A DNA stretch of 14,790 bases from UBA9865 sp035647835 (GCA_035647835.1 DASRMS010000084.1:1-14790), one strand, 5' to 3'. Shown: positions 1-7,190, counted from the stretch's first letter. Made by a program: numbers and translations. The notes: a model not told the origin generated them from the sequence alone.

Positions 1-1174
1 CCTCTTTACTACGTTGATTTATTTCATATAGTTTTTCGTTCACAGAAATAGAATTTCTCCGAAGATTCTCCTGCGCCAGCTCCAGCATATGACGGAGCTG
101 GGCTAAAGAAGCTTCTTTTTTGCTGAGTTCATATTCTAAACGTTTTTTTTCAGCCATCAAGCGACGTGCATGTAAAAATAGAGGACTTTCTTCTTCTTCT
201 TTCCGGGATGTTTGTACTTGTTTGTCTTCTTGCAGTGTTTTAACCACATTTACTAAAAGTGATGTCTCCTCACTTTGCTTAATCAAGCGGATTTGCTGAC
301 TTGTTGTGGGGGCGAAACGAGCGGGAATTAGTATTTCCGCAGATGAGCTGCAGCTGATTTCTGTTTCTTCGAGTGGGTTATAGTAATGCACTAGCTTATC
401 TTCATCCATTAACCAGAGCTGGGGCTGCGGATAAGCCTCAATAAACGACATCAGCTGCACAGAAAACTGCAGAGGTAAAGTGACTTTGTGCTGCCAGCCG
501 CCACTCGGCCAGCCTCCCGCTAATCTGGCCTGATAATGCAGCAAATCATCTTCCTGCCAGGCAAGATGCAGGTTTTGGAATGAGTCAAATAAAAAGGCTG
601 GTCTTGTTATGAGGGTGTAGTTAGTGGCTAAATAAAATGGTTTAGTTGGACGATATGTTTTGGGTTCCAGCGATTGATAGTAAAGCATTTTTTCAGCACG
701 ATCAAAAAGTAATAGATGAAGATAAGCAGCCTGATCGATAGCCATAGCTAACGGTGCTGATTGCTGACCACCAGGGATGTCATAAGTTTGCCACTGCATG
801 GTTTCGTTTAAGAGAGCAAATGTTAGGCCGTCTTTGCTCTCTGCACAATAATAGCCTAACCCCGTACTGTCGAAAGCTAAAGTAAAAGCAGAGGGGGCAG
901 CATTGGTGAAAAAGGGGAGCTGCTCTATTTCATCATCGGCGAGTAGAAAAGATAAGAGCTCATTTTGTTGATTGGCTGTCAGTATGTACAGTTGTTCACT
1001 GTTATTGACTGCAGCACAAAACCGCGCACAGTTAACCAGCACTTCTGTTCGTTTAATATTTTCGTCTGCTAAATTAAAACGAGTGCTGCTTAATACACCA
1101 TCCTGACCAAGCTCCAGCAAATAAATATTAGTTTGACTGTGGAAAATGAATGGCATGGTAAGTAGTTGCTTCAT
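1..1174 (-). CDS. Uncharacterised propeller-like protein with C-terminal coiled coil (partial, 3' end beyond window)
   Basis: I do not recognise this family. The frame runs open from an ATG at 1174 down to base 1, about 391 codons with no stop, so its C-terminus lies outside the window. A GGGAGG ribosome site lies just upstream of the ATG. Residues about 1-300 are rich in short beta-like segments with aromatic residues. One unit near residues 197-206 (FDSFQNLHLAW) resembles the D-x-x-x-N/G-x-L-H-L-x-W units of beta-propeller proteins. Residues about 325-391 switch to a charged Glu/Lys/Leu heptad-like helix, probably a coiled coil. There is no signal peptide or membrane segment, so it should be cytosolic. 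It is transcribed divergently from a coat-like gene, so a sporulation or coat-assembly role is possible but unproven. The reading frame is secure; the function is unknown. Confidence 0.75.
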   Translation of the reverse strand, partial: MKQLLTMPFIFHSQTNIYLLELGQDGVLSSTRFNLADENIKRTEVLVNCARFCAAVNNSEQLYILTANQQNELLSFLLADDEIEQLPFFTNAAPSAFTLAFDSTGLGYYCAESKDGLTFALLNETMQWQTYDIPGGQQSAPLAMAIDQAAYLHLLLFDRAEKMLYYQSLEPKTYRPTKPFYLATNYTLITRPAFLFDSFQNLHLAWQEDDLLHYQARLAGGWPSGGWQHKVTLPLQFSVQLMSFIEAYPQPQLWLMDEDKLVHYYNPLEETEISCSSSAEILIPARFAPTTSQQIRLIKQSEETSLLVNVVKTLQEDKQVQTSRKEEEESPLFLHARRLMAEKKRLEYELSKKEASLAQLRHMLELAQENLRRNSISVNEKLYEINQRSKE

Positions 1175-1196
1175 TTTTGTTCCTCCCTTCCTATAA

Positions 1197-1208
1197 TGAT
1201 ATATATCA
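1197..1208. repeat. 12-bp perfect palindrome between divergent genes
   Basis: TGATATATATCA reads the same on both strands and sits 22 bases upstream of the minus-strand start codon. It could be an operator or simply part of an AT-rich minus-strand -10 region. Its A/T content makes chance more likely than for a GC-rich palindrome. Confidence 0.3.
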
Positions 1209-1251
1209 CTTTGCCTGCACTAAGATGACAGGAAATGTTTTAGCTCACTGC

Positions 1252-1279
1252 ACACTCTATCGCCGGGTCGCATATATTA
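1252..1279 (+). promoter_or_regulatory. Candidate sigma-K promoter of the coat-like gene
   Basis: CATATATTA at 1271-1279 fits the Bacillus sigma-K -10 consensus CATANNNTA. An AC dinucleotide at 1252-1253 (17-bp spacing) or 1254-1255 (15-bp spacing) fits the minimal -35. The gene downstream encodes a Cys-rich SPOCS-like protein, the kind of late mother-cell product sigma-K controls. The motif is short, so this rests on the match plus the context. Confidence 0.5.
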
Positions 1280-1347
1280 GCATAGAACTCGGTCGTAAAA
1301 CTGTAATTGATCTTACATACCTACATGAAAGGAGGTTGCAGAAAAAC

Positions 1348-2016
1348 GTGAAAAAATATAAAGGCGGATGTGGTGGGCATGGTGGTGGGCATGGCGATGA
1401 CCAAGTCGCAGATGTACAACTGGGCCAATGTGACCCCATTTATGGCTGCCCGCCACCAACGGAAGTTGTTTGTCTGTTAGTAGATAAGGTTTATGATGAG
1501 TGTAAAAATGTTCAGGTTGATGAAGTTGAGTTCACTTACGAAGCCTGCCCGGAAAACCCCATTGTAGATGTTCTTTGTTACAAAGTTGAAATTATTGATG
1601 GACCGTGTTGTGAAGTTGTGTCTAGCGGCCGTGTTCGTGTTACTGTAAGCTACAAAGTTAAAATTAAGTTGATCTTTGAGGATGGCTCCACACAAAAGTT
1701 ATGTGAAGAAAAGACGGTTATTAAGACATTTAATGTGCCGCGTGCAGGAGAACCAGGATTTTTCCTTCACTGTGAGGTACCATTTCTTGAGTGTTTGCAG
1801 GCATTTGTCGAGAGTGAAGAATTGGAATACGGTGCATTACGTACGACCATTATTGCCTGCATTGGTAAATACACCTTGTTGAAGCTTTTAGCAACTGTTC
1901 AAATAGCTGTACCCTCTTATGGCTTTTGCCCAGAGCCCCCCGATTGTGATGAAGTTCTTGGGGAATGTCCAGACTTTAATCCAGAGTGGCCACCCTACCC
2001 CCTACAGGATAGGTAA
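1348..2016 (+). CDS. Cys-rich SPOCS (DUF3794)-like spore coat/exosporium protein
   Basis: The GTG at 1348 is chosen because AAAGGAGG lies at 1328-1335. An upstream in-frame start at 1177 would run through the putative promoter and this ribosome site. The product is 222 residues. It has a Gly/His-rich N-terminus (residues 6-16), then a beta-rich core starting VVCLLVDKVYDEC (40-52), then a Pro/Cys-rich tail (189-222). It carries 16 cysteines, including the pair Cys87-Cys88. The opening 'CLLVDKVYDxC' and the alternating Val/Lys beta strands resemble the SPOCS/DUF3794 domain of clostridial spore-surface proteins and SipL. Likely role: a disulfide-cross-linked structural layer of the spore coat. 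A sigma-K-like promoter lies upstream and a clean terminator follows. Family placement is from memory of motifs. Confidence 0.7.
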   Translation: MKKYKGGCGGHGGGHGDDQVADVQLGQCDPIYGCPPPTEVVCLLVDKVYDECKNVQVDEVEFTYEACPENPIVDVLCYKVEIIDGPCCEVVSSGRVRVTVSYKVKIKLIFEDGSTQKLCEEKTVIKTFNVPRAGEPGFFLHCEVPFLECLQAFVESEELEYGALRTTIIACIGKYTLLKLLATVQIAVPSYGFCPEPPDCDEVLGECPDFNPEWPPYPLQDR

Positions 2017-2023
2017 ACACCAG

Positions 2024-2050
2024 AAAACGCCGGTAACACCGGCGTTTTTT
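2024..2050 (+). terminator. Rho-independent terminator of the coat-like gene
   Basis: ACGCCGGT (2027-2034) pairs perfectly with ACCGGCGT (2038-2045) around an AAC loop. The stem is extended by flanking A and T runs and followed by a T tract, 8 bases after the stop codon. Confidence 0.92.
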
Positions 2051-2112
2051 GGGTTGTTGCAGGTTTGCTTGCTCAATAGATGGAGGTTTTTAGCAAAATC
2101 TTAATAATTTGT

Positions 2113-2145
2113 CTCTAAAACTTAATTTTTAGAGCGTTTTTTTTT
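2113..2145 (+). terminator. Possible AT-rich terminator
   Basis: CTCTAAAA (2113-2120) pairs with TTTTAGAG (2127-2134) across a six-base loop, followed by CG and a run of nine T. The stem is weak in GC. It could back up the terminator at 2024-2050 or end a short transcript. Confidence 0.55.
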
Positions 2146-2247
2146 AGTATAATTAAAGTGTAGCTGAAAACACTGGTACAAGTACGGGGTGTGAAGCGAA
2201 TCGCAACTATCTACTTTTCGTGCTATGTAGAAGGGGAATGATTAGAA

Positions 2248-2255
2248 TTGTCGAA
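2248..2255 (+). promoter_or_regulatory. Spo0A-box-like site
   Basis: TTGTCGAA matches the core 0A box TGTCGAA known from Bacillus and clostridia. It lies about 145 bases upstream of the glycosyltransferase start. A 7-mer is expected once or twice by chance in a window this size, so support is weak. Confidence 0.25.
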
Positions 2256-2353
2256 CGTAATATATAGTAATAGGGTATTTTAAGCAAAGTTACCAGACAC
2301 TGTTTCGTGCAGGGAAGATTTCTATCTGCTAAAAAAGGACATACTGATAGTAG

Positions 2354-2359
2354 TATAAT
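2354..2359 (+). promoter_or_regulatory. Candidate -10 box for the glycosyltransferase
   Basis: A perfect TATAAT lies about 40 bases before the GTG start. No good -35 hexamer is seen at 16-18 bp, so this is only half a promoter. Confidence 0.35.
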
Positions 2360-2400
2360 CATGGTATTGAGAGCACGATCTGATGCTAGGAGGGACTTTT

Positions 2401-3555
2401 GTGAGAATTGGCATGTTTACTGACAGTTATAAGCCATACACCAGTGGAGTAGTGCGGTCCATCGAAACAACTACGGCTAAACTGACAGAACTGGGCCATG
2501 AAGTTTATATTTTTGCCCCAAATTATCCTAATTGTGAAGAAGAAGAAGGCGTTTTTCGTTTTGCGTCTGTGCCGACACCAACTTATCCAGACTTTTCTAT
2601 TGCCTTACCGTTTTCGCTTAATTTAAGTGCCACTGTGAAACGTCTAGATCTTGATGTAATTCATGTGCACTCACCGTTTTCTATGGGTTTACTAGGCTCT
2701 CGCTGCGCCAAACGTTTCGATATTCCCTTGGTTTTTACCTATCATACGATGTATGATCAGTATGTGCATTATTTGCCTTTTGCCCAAGGTTTTTCGAAAA
2801 AGGTTGTTTTGAAGTTATCCTGTAATTTTTGTAACCGTTGCGACCTAGTGATTGCACCAACTAATATCGTGCGTCAGATTATTGCTCCAAATGTAGTTAC
2901 GAAAGTGAAAGCTATCCCAACTGGTATTGAGATCAGTGAGTTTGCGACGCTAGACCGGCAGTGGCTACGTGAGCAGTACCAGATTCCTCACGAGAAAAAA
3001 ATTCTGCTGCATCTGGGGCGTTTAGGTAAAGAGAAAAATGTTGGTTTCTTGCTGCAGTCTTACCGGATGATTCGACAAACTCAACCAGAAACTGTCTTAG
3101 TAATTGTGGGGGACGGCCCTGATCGGGAATCATTGGAGAACCAAGTAAATGAAATGGGACTGTCACAAACAGTTATTTTCACAGGAACTATGCCCAGAGA
3201 GCAGGTAGTGAACGCCTATGCTGGTGCCGATTTGTTTATCTTTGCCTCAACTACTGAGACACAAGGTCTAGTGTTAGGTGAAGCCAAAGCAGCCGCTTTG
3301 CCTTCAGTTGCCGTAAAAGCATTAGGTGCTGCAGAGATGGTTAAAGACGGTATCGATGGCTTTTTAACCACACTATCATTAGATGACTTTACTGCCCGTG
3401 TCCAGCAGTTATTGCAGGATGAACAATTACGACAGGCGATGGCCGCAAGATGTGTGGAGGCGGCCGAAGAAATTTCCTCCATCAATATGGCTAAAAAGTT
3501 AGTTACTGCTTATGAGGGAGCTATTAATGACAAGCAATGTCGAGATGTCGGCTAG
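2401..3555 (+). CDS. GT4 family glycosyltransferase (diacylglycerol or phosphatidylinositol type)
   Basis: The GTG at 2401 follows AGGAGGG (2388-2394). An in-frame ATG at 2383 lies upstream of that ribosome site and is rejected. The product has 384 residues, normal for the family. The N-terminal Rossmann domain begins RIGMFTDSYKPYTSGV (2-17), with the acceptor-side HVHSPF at 88-93. The C-terminal domain has the donor site GRLGKEKN (206-213), GDGPDRE (237-243) and the GT4 E-x7-E motif with Glu286 and Glu294. Close relatives glucosylate diacylglycerol to make glycolipids and lipoteichoic-acid anchors, or mannosylate phosphatidylinositol. The acceptor cannot be read from sequence. No membrane segment is seen, so the enzyme is probably peripheral on the inner face of the membrane. 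It is monocistronic, closed by a strong terminator. Confidence 0.88.
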   Translation: MRIGMFTDSYKPYTSGVVRSIETTTAKLTELGHEVYIFAPNYPNCEEEEGVFRFASVPTPTYPDFSIALPFSLNLSATVKRLDLDVIHVHSPFSMGLLGSRCAKRFDIPLVFTYHTMYDQYVHYLPFAQGFSKKVVLKLSCNFCNRCDLVIAPTNIVRQIIAPNVVTKVKAIPTGIEISEFATLDRQWLREQYQIPHEKKILLHLGRLGKEKNVGFLLQSYRMIRQTQPETVLVIVGDGPDRESLENQVNEMGLSQTVIFTGTMPREQVVNAYAGADLFIFASTTETQGLVLGEAKAAALPSVAVKALGAAEMVKDGIDGFLTTLSLDDFTARVQQLLQDEQLRQAMAARCVEAAEEISSINMAKKLVTAYEGAINDKQCRDVG

Positions 3556-3590
3556 TAAAATAAAACACCCCAGCAGGGTGTTTTATTTTA
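3556..3590. terminator. Bidirectional terminator between convergent genes
   Basis: A perfect 15-bp stem (3556-3570 with 3576-3590) closes a CAGCA loop. Its arms are A-rich on the left and T-rich on the right, so it gives a U tract in both directions. It serves the glycosyltransferase (plus) and the mini-gene ending at 3670 (minus). Confidence 0.93.
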
Positions 3591-3669
3591 CCGCTAATAT
3601 TTAGCTCACTTTGGCTGTGGCAAAACTGCTAATGTAAGTAGTATCACAAGCTTTAGCTTATGTCTTGAT

Positions 3670-3846
3670 CTATAGGTTATCAAGTAGATCTTTTATTTTG
3701 GTGGCGGTGTGGCCGCTTATTTCTGCAAATTCAAAAAAAGCTTTGCGGACTTCGTCATTATCTGTTTGTGTTGCGAAGCGCTGATAATCCCGTACCTGTT
3801 CTTGCTCATTCAGCATGGCTCTTTCTAAAAACGATTTAACTTCCAT
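3670..3846 (-). CDS. Small ferritin-like/rubrerythrin-like protein, 58 aa
   Basis: Reading the minus strand, an ATG at 3846 follows GGGAGGTGATGAC, an excellent ribosome site, and 58 codons end in TAG. The sequence begins MEVKSFLERAMLNEQEQV and is fully alpha-helical in character: helix 1 about residues 3-27, helix 2 about 30-57. The E-x-x-x-H pattern in the second helix (Glu42, His46) and the general look match one half of a ferritin-like four-helix bundle, as in the short rubrerythrin/CotF-like proteins of spore formers. It probably dimerises to complete a bundle. No membrane segment is present. A CotF-like gene with related character lies at 5406. Function unknown; possibly a spore or stress protein. 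Confidence 0.75.
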   Translation of the reverse strand: MEVKSFLERAMLNEQEQVRDYQRFATQTDNDEVRKAFFEFAEISGHTATKIKDLLDNL

Positions 3847-3985
3847 GTCATCACCTCCCGTAATATAATGTTGCCAGGGAAAAATAAATTATGTATGAGA
3901 AGTTGTCACACGATTGTTTTAAACTTTGTTAATATTAGAGGAAGTTTTCATTTGTTAGCGTATTCTGTACAAGGAGGTGATCTGC

Positions 3986-4372
3986 TTGAAAAAACTATAT
4001 CGTTCACGTGACCAACAGATGTTGGGCGGCGTTTGTATGGGTATTGCCCGCTATTTTAATGTAGATGTGACTTTAATTCGTTTACTTTGGGTCATCGGAG
4101 GTCTAGCTGGTGGCGGTATTGGCTTACCCGCGTACATCATTGCTTGGATTATCATTCCTGAGGAACCTGGCATTGGTGAAGCTATTGATATTTCGTCATC
4201 CGAAGGTGAGGCGCCGAACATTGATTCGCGTACCGTTGGTTTGGTTGTGATTGCTGTGGGCGTGTTCCTGCTGATACGCCAGTTTCTCCCGCTCTCTATT
4301 TTCCGCTATTATTTGTGGCCTCTGGCCTTCATTGGCGTCGGACTTCTACTTGTTTGGGGTGGTAGAAAGTGA
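3986..4372 (+). CDS. PspC domain membrane protein
   Basis: The TTG at 3986 is preceded by AAGGAGGTGA (3971-3980), a near-perfect ribosome site. The in-frame GTG at 3977 lies inside that site. The product has 128 residues. Residues 1-60 form a PspC domain: basic N-terminus, the signature GGVCMGIARYFNVD (14-27), and a hydrophobic helix ending IIAWIIIPEEP. Two more hydrophobic helices follow at about 84-102 and 108-124. PspC-domain proteins sense or respond to membrane stress in the phage-shock and LiaFSR-type systems. The gene overlaps the next by 4 bases, so the two are co-translated. No response regulator or kinase is present nearby. Confidence 0.88.
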   Translation: MKKLYRSRDQQMLGGVCMGIARYFNVDVTLIRLLWVIGGLAGGGIGLPAYIIAWIIIPEEPGIGEAIDISSSEGEAPNIDSRTVGLVVIAVGVFLLIRQFLPLSIFRYYLWPLAFIGVGLLLVWGGRK

Positions 4373-5250
4373 AAGCTGACCGCATTGTCTTAGGTCTGGC
4401 GATTGTTTTAATTGGTCTAATGTGGCTGCTCGTTAACTTGGGTGTTGTACCTGCTGTGACAGTACGTCAACTTTGGCGTTACTGGCCCCTTTTACTAATT
4501 CTCTGGGGGGTTCTCTTGCTCTTAGGTAAGGATAATAGCGGGGTAACAGGTTTTCTGGTAGTTCTACTTGTGCTGGCATTAGTGGGGGGAGGTTTTTTCA
4601 CACATTTTACTTTTTCAGGACCTAATAATGCAGAAACATTTGAAACCACGATTAGTAACAGCGATAATGTGCAGGCAGTTAAAATGCAGTTAATTCAGCA
4701 TGCGGGTGAACTTAACCTGGCATCACACCAGGGTGACGAGCTGGCAGAGCTTAAATTGCAGGCTTCTGCACAGCCAAGTGTGTCGCATAAGCAGGCTGAA
4801 GAAATAGCTGAAATTATCATTGAGGATCAATCTAATAACTTAAATTTTGACAAAAAGGTTTCACGGTGGGAGCTTTCGCTGGCGGAAAAGCTGCCTTTGC
4901 AGCTTTCTTTGCAAACAGGAGCCACTAAAGCTAACTTGGATTTTTCGCATTTGCTGCTCAAAAAACTAGAGATCGAGGCTGGAGCCGGTGATATTGACCT
5001 CAAGCTAGGCCAATCTGACTGTGAGATTACTATCGAAAGTGGAGCCAGTAATATTACAATCCGGATACCCGAAGCTGTCGGGGTACGTCTGCGTACTAGC
5101 GGTGCTTTAATGAGCGTGGATAGTGATGAGGGCCGAATGATTAGTGTAGGAGACCGTAGCTACGATAGTAAAAACCTAGAAACAAAAGAAGCCATTGCCG
5201 ATATTCATATTGCCGCAGCTGCTGGCAATGTGACGCTTCGTCATGACTAA
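4369..5250 (+). CDS. LiaF-like membrane protein with toast-rack-type C-terminal domain
   Basis: The GTG at 4369 overlaps the PspC stop (GTGA arrangement), showing coupling. The product has 293 residues. Three hydrophobic helices occupy about residues 6-26, 38-54 and 58-78. The first pair has the pattern GLxLIGLMWLLxNLG...YWPLLLILWG typical of DUF5668/LiaI-LiaF-like regions. Residues 83-293 form a repetitive beta-rich domain with recurring GAGDIDLKLG-like and GASNITIRIP-like strands, as in DUF4097/LiaF C-terminal toast-rack folds. In Bacillus, LiaF restrains the LiaRS envelope-stress system. Here it pairs only with a PspC protein, so it may act as a stand-alone membrane-stress scaffold. The fold is well supported; the role is by analogy. 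Confidence 0.8.
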   Translation: MKADRIVLGLAIVLIGLMWLLVNLGVVPAVTVRQLWRYWPLLLILWGVLLLLGKDNSGVTGFLVVLLVLALVGGGFFTHFTFSGPNNAETFETTISNSDNVQAVKMQLIQHAGELNLASHQGDELAELKLQASAQPSVSHKQAEEIAEIIIEDQSNNLNFDKKVSRWELSLAEKLPLQLSLQTGATKANLDFSHLLLKKLEIEAGAGDIDLKLGQSDCEITIESGASNITIRIPEAVGVRLRTSGALMSVDSDEGRMISVGDRSYDSKNLETKEAIADIHIAAAAGNVTLRHD

Positions 5251-5255
5251 CTTAA

Positions 5256-5274
5256 CTTGGCCAGCACAGCCAAG
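5256..5274 (+). terminator. Weak hairpin after the PspC/LiaF-like operon
   Basis: CTTGGC (5256-5261) pairs with GCCAAG (5269-5274) over a seven-base loop. There is no real T tract, so termination here is doubtful. It may be a processing or attenuation hairpin. Confidence 0.25.
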
Positions 5275-5405
5275 CAGCTCCTTTTGGCCTACTGTTTACC
5301 CCTGGAAATCGCAGCTGCTGCAGGGTCATCGGGACGTGCCATCGCGATGATAAGATGAATAAAACAACTCTTATTGCAAAAACTGCAAGCAGGAGGTGTT
5401 TTATA

Positions 5406-5882
5406 ATGCAGTTAACCCAGAAAGAAAGAATGTTGTTAGAGGATCAAAAAAATCAGGAAGAACTATGCATTAAAAAGTATACGGAAGCAGCACAGAAGGC
5501 AAAGGATCCACAACTCCAGCAATTGTTTACTACCTATGCCGATCAGGAGCGTCAACATTATCAGACTGTTGAACAAATTATGCAGGGCCAGGTTCCCAGT
5601 ACACAGCCAGGTTCGCAAGCAGGACAGCAGAGTGGCCAACAGCAGTCCGGGCAGAATATGCCTGGAGGCACCACAGCACTGGCCAGCCAATCGGATGCTG
5701 ATCTTTGTAACGATATGTTATCAACAGAAAAATATGTCTCTGGTGCTTATGACACCACAATCTTTGAATGTACTGACTCCCAAGTCAGACAAGCTTTAAA
5801 CCATATTCAAAAAGAAGAACAGCAGCATGGTGAAGGAATTTTTAATTACATGCAGCAACATGGGATGTACCAACCTCAATAA
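5406..5882 (+). CDS. CotF-like ferritin-fold spore coat protein
   Basis: The ATG at 5406 follows AGGAGGTG (5391-5398). The longer in-frame start at 5355 lies upstream of this site and is rejected. The product has 158 residues in two helical halves joined by a Gln/Gly/Ser-rich linker (about 61-92). Each half carries an E-x-x-H motif: Glu48-His51 in the first, Glu138-His141 in the second, as in ferritin-like/rubrerythrin-type bundles and the Coat_F family. The opening, with KERMLLEDQKNQEE (6-19), closely resembles clostridial CotF-family spore coat proteins. It is monocistronic, ends at a strong terminator, and has no clear sigma-A promoter, which suits sporulation control. Metal binding is possible but not shown. 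Confidence 0.82.
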   Translation: MQLTQKERMLLEDQKNQEELCIKKYTEAAQKAKDPQLQQLFTTYADQERQHYQTVEQIMQGQVPSTQPGSQAGQQSGQQQSGQNMPGGTTALASQSDADLCNDMLSTEKYVSGAYDTTIFECTDSQVRQALNHIQKEEQQHGEGIFNYMQQHGMYQPQ

Positions 5883-5895
5883 TAAAGCAAGGCCT

Positions 5896-5945
5896 AAGGC
5901 TGCGGCAATTATGAAACAGTGTTTCTTTTTGCCGCAGCCTTCTTT
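5896..5945 (+). terminator. Strong terminator with nested hairpin
   Basis: AAGGCTGCGGCAA (5896-5908) pairs perfectly with TTGCCGCAGCCTT (5929-5941), 13 bp, followed by CTTTT. The 20-base loop contains an inner GAAAC/GTTTC hairpin (5913-5917 with 5921-5925). Confidence 0.9.
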
Positions 5946-5970
5946 TATAATATCTAAACCCTGCTGTCTA

Positions 5971-5979
5971 TGATATAAT
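5971..5979 (+). promoter_or_regulatory. Extended -10 promoter of the DegV gene
   Basis: TGATATAAT contains a perfect TATAAT (5974-5979) with the extended TG motif. The -35 region at 17 bp is poor, which an extended -10 can offset. It sits 48 bases before the start codon. Confidence 0.6.
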
Positions 5980-6027
5980 GCTAACGTCATGCCGACATGT
6001 CTTTTTTAAATTGGGAGTGGATAAATT

Positions 6028-6885
6028 GTGGTGGTAAGAATATTGACCGATAGTACGAGCTATATTGATGAACAGACTAAAGAAGCGCTGGATATTAATA
6101 TACTGCCTTTACATGTTTCCTTTCAAGACGAAAGTATGAAGGAAACGGAGATAGAAAACAATTTATTCTATGAAATGATGGCCCAGAAGGGTATCCCCGT
6201 ATCCTCCCAGCCCTCCATAGGAGAATTATACGCGGCTATGGAAGATATTGTTGCCTCTGGAGATGATCTTTTTTGTGTCTTTTTATCGTCAGAAATGAGT
6301 GGTACCTATGCTACCGCCTGTAAAGTAAAAGAGATGATTGTAGAAGAGTATCCGGAAGCTAAAATTGGGGTTGTTGATTCCCGTTCCAATGCGATGCAAT
6401 TAGGATTTGCCGCTATTGTAGCTGCCAGAGCGGCTAAAGAGGGTAAAACATTAGCTGAAGTAAAGCAGGCAGCCGAGGAAAATATTAAAAGAAGTAGGTT
6501 TCTGTTTATACCCGAAAACTTTGTTTATTTGAGAAAAGGCGGGCGCATCGGTGGAGCGGGTGCATTAATCGGAAATCTACTGAAAATAGTTCCTATTTTA
6601 ACGGTGGAAAACGGCATAACAACAGTAGCCCAAAAAGTCAGAACTAAGAGTAAGGCCATTACAACTATGCTGGAAAAAACATGGCAAGATCACCTGGATT
6701 ACGGCCTGCAGGAAATTGTTGTGCATCACATTAATTGCTATGATCAAGCAACAGATTTAGCCAATAAGTTAAAAGAAAAACTAAAGATCAATGTAGGCAT
6801 CGCGAATATTGGTCCTGTCATTGGACTTCATGTTGGGCCGGGGGCACTGGGTATCGTTTATTATACGGAAAAAGATATGCGCTAA
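6028..6885 (+). CDS. DegV family fatty-acid-binding protein (FakB type)
   Basis: The GTG at 6028 follows GGGAGTGG (6013-6020); a second in-frame GTG at 6031 is possible. The product has 285 residues, the usual DegV length. Visible family motifs are LTDSTS (6-11), SSQPS (59-63), LSSEMSGTYATA (86-97), VVDSRSNAMQLG (116-126), LRKGGRIGG (168-176) and GLHVGPGALG (266-275) with the conserved His268. FakB proteins hold a fatty acid so the FakA kinase can phosphorylate its carboxyl group. The acyl phosphate then feeds phospholipid synthesis. No FakA is in the window, which is common because FakB paralogs are dispersed. Chain specificity cannot be read. No hairpin is seen before the T run at 6893-6900. 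Confidence 0.88.
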   Translation: MVVRILTDSTSYIDEQTKEALDINILPLHVSFQDESMKETEIENNLFYEMMAQKGIPVSSQPSIGELYAAMEDIVASGDDLFCVFLSSEMSGTYATACKVKEMIVEEYPEAKIGVVDSRSNAMQLGFAAIVAARAAKEGKTLAEVKQAAEENIKRSRFLFIPENFVYLRKGGRIGGAGALIGNLLKIVPILTVENGITTVAQKVRTKSKAITTMLEKTWQDHLDYGLQEIVVHHINCYDQATDLANKLKEKLKINVGIANIGPVIGLHVGPGALGIVYYTEKDMR

Positions 6886-6981
6886 AGCCTCTCTTTTTTT
6901 CTGCACATATTAACGGGTTAATACTATCCTGAAGGGAAAAATTGTCGCTTAAAAACGATGCTCGCCAGCTATTTTTAACCT
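6886..6981. other. Short intergenic stretch, no gene seen
   Basis: A T run follows the DegV stop without a convincing stem. The remaining sequence shows no ribosome site, tRNA or clear repeat before the minus-strand terminators begin. Confidence 0.5.
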
Positions 6982-7012
6982 AAAAAAACAAGCTGCGGAA
7001 TAGGGCAGCTTG
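6982..7012 (-). terminator. Second of two tandem minus-strand terminators
   Basis: CAAGCTGC (6989-6996) and GCAGCTTG (7005-7012) form an 8-bp stem with an 8-base loop. On the minus strand this is followed by seven T (plus-strand A run 6982-6988). Confidence 0.8.
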
Positions 7013-7052
7013 CCTCACGCAGGCGTCAGATGATAGCCTGTGTCTTGTGAAC

Positions 7053-7089
7053 AAAAAAACCACGGGAAGCTTAAACGCTCCCGTGGTTT
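7053..7089 (-). terminator. Terminator of the tRNA-Pro transcript
   Basis: AAACCACGGGA (7057-7067) pairs perfectly with TCCCGTGGTTT (7079-7089), 11 bp. On the minus strand the stem ends in a T tract (plus-strand A run 7053-7059). It lies 13 bases beyond the tRNA 3' end. Confidence 0.93.
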
Positions 7090-7102
7090 CTACGTTCATG
7101 TA

Positions 7103-7179
7103 TGGTCGGAGCGACAGGATTTGAACCTGCGACCTCTTGGTCCCGAACCAAGCGCGCTACCAAGCTGCGCTACGCCCCG
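7103..7179 (-). tRNA. tRNA-Pro (anticodon CGG)
   Basis: On the minus strand a full 77-base cloverleaf can be drawn with encoded CCA. The acceptor arm CGGGGCG pairs with CGCTCCG (one G-U pair). The anticodon stem CTTGG/CCAAG encloses loop TTCGGGA with anticodon CGG (plus-strand 7143-7145). The T arm has GGTTCAAATCC. CGG reads the proline codon CCG. It is solitary, with its own promoter and terminators. Confidence 0.97.
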
Positions 7180-7190
7180 ACGCGAACTTT

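Larger units (their letters stand above)
2051..2400. other. Non-coding stretch upstream of the glycosyltransferase
   Basis: About 350 bases contain no credible gene; the few small open frames lack ribosome sites. Visible elements are a second AT-rich hairpin with a long T tract (2113-2145), a Spo0A-box-like TTGTCGAA (2248-2255) and a TATAAT hexamer (2354-2359). The rest is unexplained. Confidence 0.6.

Noticed and set aside
1177..1347. Longer N-terminus of the coat-like protein starting at 1177
   Set aside because: It would run through the putative promoter and the AAAGGAGG site; the GTG at 1348 has the right spacing.
3903..3931. Sigma-A promoter for the PspC operon from TTGTCA
   Set aside because: The hexamer at 17 bp (TTGTTA) does not resemble a -10 box.
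5340..5349. CATCGCGATG palindrome upstream of the CotF-like gene
   Set aside because: A single 10-bp palindrome with no promoter in register; too little to call an operator.
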